A stretch of DNA of 5,699 nucleotides. Origin: Lysobacterales bacterium (GTDB taxonomy: Bacteria > Pseudomonadota > Gammaproteobacteria > Xanthomonadales > Xanthomonadaceae). The notes beneath the pieces were generated by a model. The model ran no database searches. It worked only from the letters and a program-made list of their open reading frames with translations, and had not been told where the DNA came from. Location: assembly GCA_015655035.1 (NCBI GenBank), contig JAATFS010000038.1:1-5699 (forward strand), written 5' to 3'. Position 1 is the first letter of the stretch, and each line of letters begins with the position of its first letter. The position numbers were made by a program, and so were the translations under genes. Positions 5,348-5,699 of this stretch are shown here, one piece after another.

Positions 5348-5699
5348 GGTGCGCGTCCTTCCAGCCGGCGTTGCAGATAGCGGCCCAGCACCGTGGTCGA
5401 CAACGTGGTCAACACGATGAACAGGCCGGGGAAGAACGTCATCCACCAGGCGATGGCGACGAAGTCGCGGCCCATCGACAACAACGTGCCCCACTCCGCC
5501 GCCGGTGGTGGCTTGCCCAGGCCCAGGAAGCTCAGCGCCGAGGCCCAGACGATGATCTGGCCCACCCCCAGGGTCACGGTGACCAGCAGCGGTTGCATCG
5601 CATTGGGCAGGATATGCCGGGCAATGATGCGCCACGGCCCGTGGCCCAGCACCCGCGCCGCCTCGACGTAGCCGGACCCACGCACCGCCAGCACCTGCG
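5344..5699 (-). CDS. Peptide/nickel-type ABC transporter permease (DppC-like), 5'-truncated
   Basis: The C-terminal 117 residues of an inner-membrane permease are visible; the N-terminal part lies beyond the right edge and the frame is open to it. The EAA loop that docks onto the ATPase is clear: YVEAARVLGHGPWRIIARHILPN, matching the binding-protein-dependent permease signature EAA-x3-G-x9-I-x-LP. Two hydrophobic segments follow, LLVTVTLGVGQIIVWASALSFLGLG and a second one around FFPGLFIVLTTLSTTVLG. Between them GKPPPAAEWGTLLSMGRDF is typical of DppC/OppC-type subunits. The last helix and short basic tail (GRYLQRRLEGRAP) end normally. Its TGA overlaps the ATPase ATG by 4 bases, so the two are translationally coupled. 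A DppB-like permease and a solute-binding protein are expected further right but are not seen. Confidence 0.93.
   Translation of the reverse strand, partial: QVLAVRGSGYVEAARVLGHGPWRIIARHILPNAMQPLLVTVTLGVGQIIVWASALSFLGLGKPPPAAEWGTLLSMGRDFVAIAWWMTFFPGLFIVLTTLSTTVLGRYLQRRLEGRAP

Noticed and set aside
4209..5420. Long plus-strand open frame of 403 codons opposite the ABC ATPase
   Set aside because: It is antisense to an intact, well-identified ATPase; the translation is low-complexity Ser/Arg/Ala-rich with no family features.
5348..5635. 96-residue N-terminal extension of the ABC ATPase
   Set aside because: This part lies inside the permease gene in another frame, has no ABC domain features, and the ATGA overlap with a Shine-Dalgarno sequence marks the real start.

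Overview
The window is a GC-rich proteobacterial chromosome segment, most likely from Xanthomonas or a close relative. That placement is an inference from the base composition and the style of the ApaH and ABC transporter proteins; no marker gene settles it. It holds five protein genes, two of them cut by the window edges, plus one AT-richer intergenic region of about 400 bases with several unexplained elements.

Left (1-791, plus strand): the 5'-truncated end of apaH, the symmetrical Ap4A hydrolase, a housekeeping gene. It converges on the minus-strand block, and the two facing stop codons lie inside the arms of one inverted repeat (786-842).

Middle (837-3272, minus strand): a two-gene sulfur-scavenging unit, sfnG then sfnB. 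SfnG is the FMNH2-dependent dimethylsulfone monooxygenase (sulfone to methanesulfinate). SfnB is an acyl-CoA-dehydrogenase-fold flavoprotein of the same sulfur-starvation systems. The genes are 27 bases apart, each with a strong Shine-Dalgarno sequence, so they are probably co-transcribed. No flavin reductase (SfnF/MsuE type), methanesulfonate monooxygenase or SfnR-type activator lies in the window, so reduced flavin and control must come from elsewhere.

Intergenic region (3273-3673): it contains a hairpin over the stop codon of the upstream ABC gene and a 26-codon open reading frame with an excellent Shine-Dalgarno sequence that ends in Cys-stop. It also has three same-strand copies of the heptamer CCGGAAT and an imperfect 18-19 base direct repeat whose promoter-proximal copy covers a -10-like TATATT. 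Together these suggest a regulated leader for sfnGB, but this is inference.

Right (3674-5699, minus strand): the distal end of a peptide/nickel-type ABC importer operon. It comprises a DppC-like permease C-terminus and, overlapping it by 4 bases (ATGA), a fused two-domain ATPase of 557 residues. The same orientation and adjacency to sfnGB raise the possibility that the importer carries an organosulfur compound. The substrate cannot be read from the ATPase or permease.

I see no tRNA, rRNA, CRISPR array, insertion sequence or phage signature. The most noteworthy material is the sfnG upstream region.
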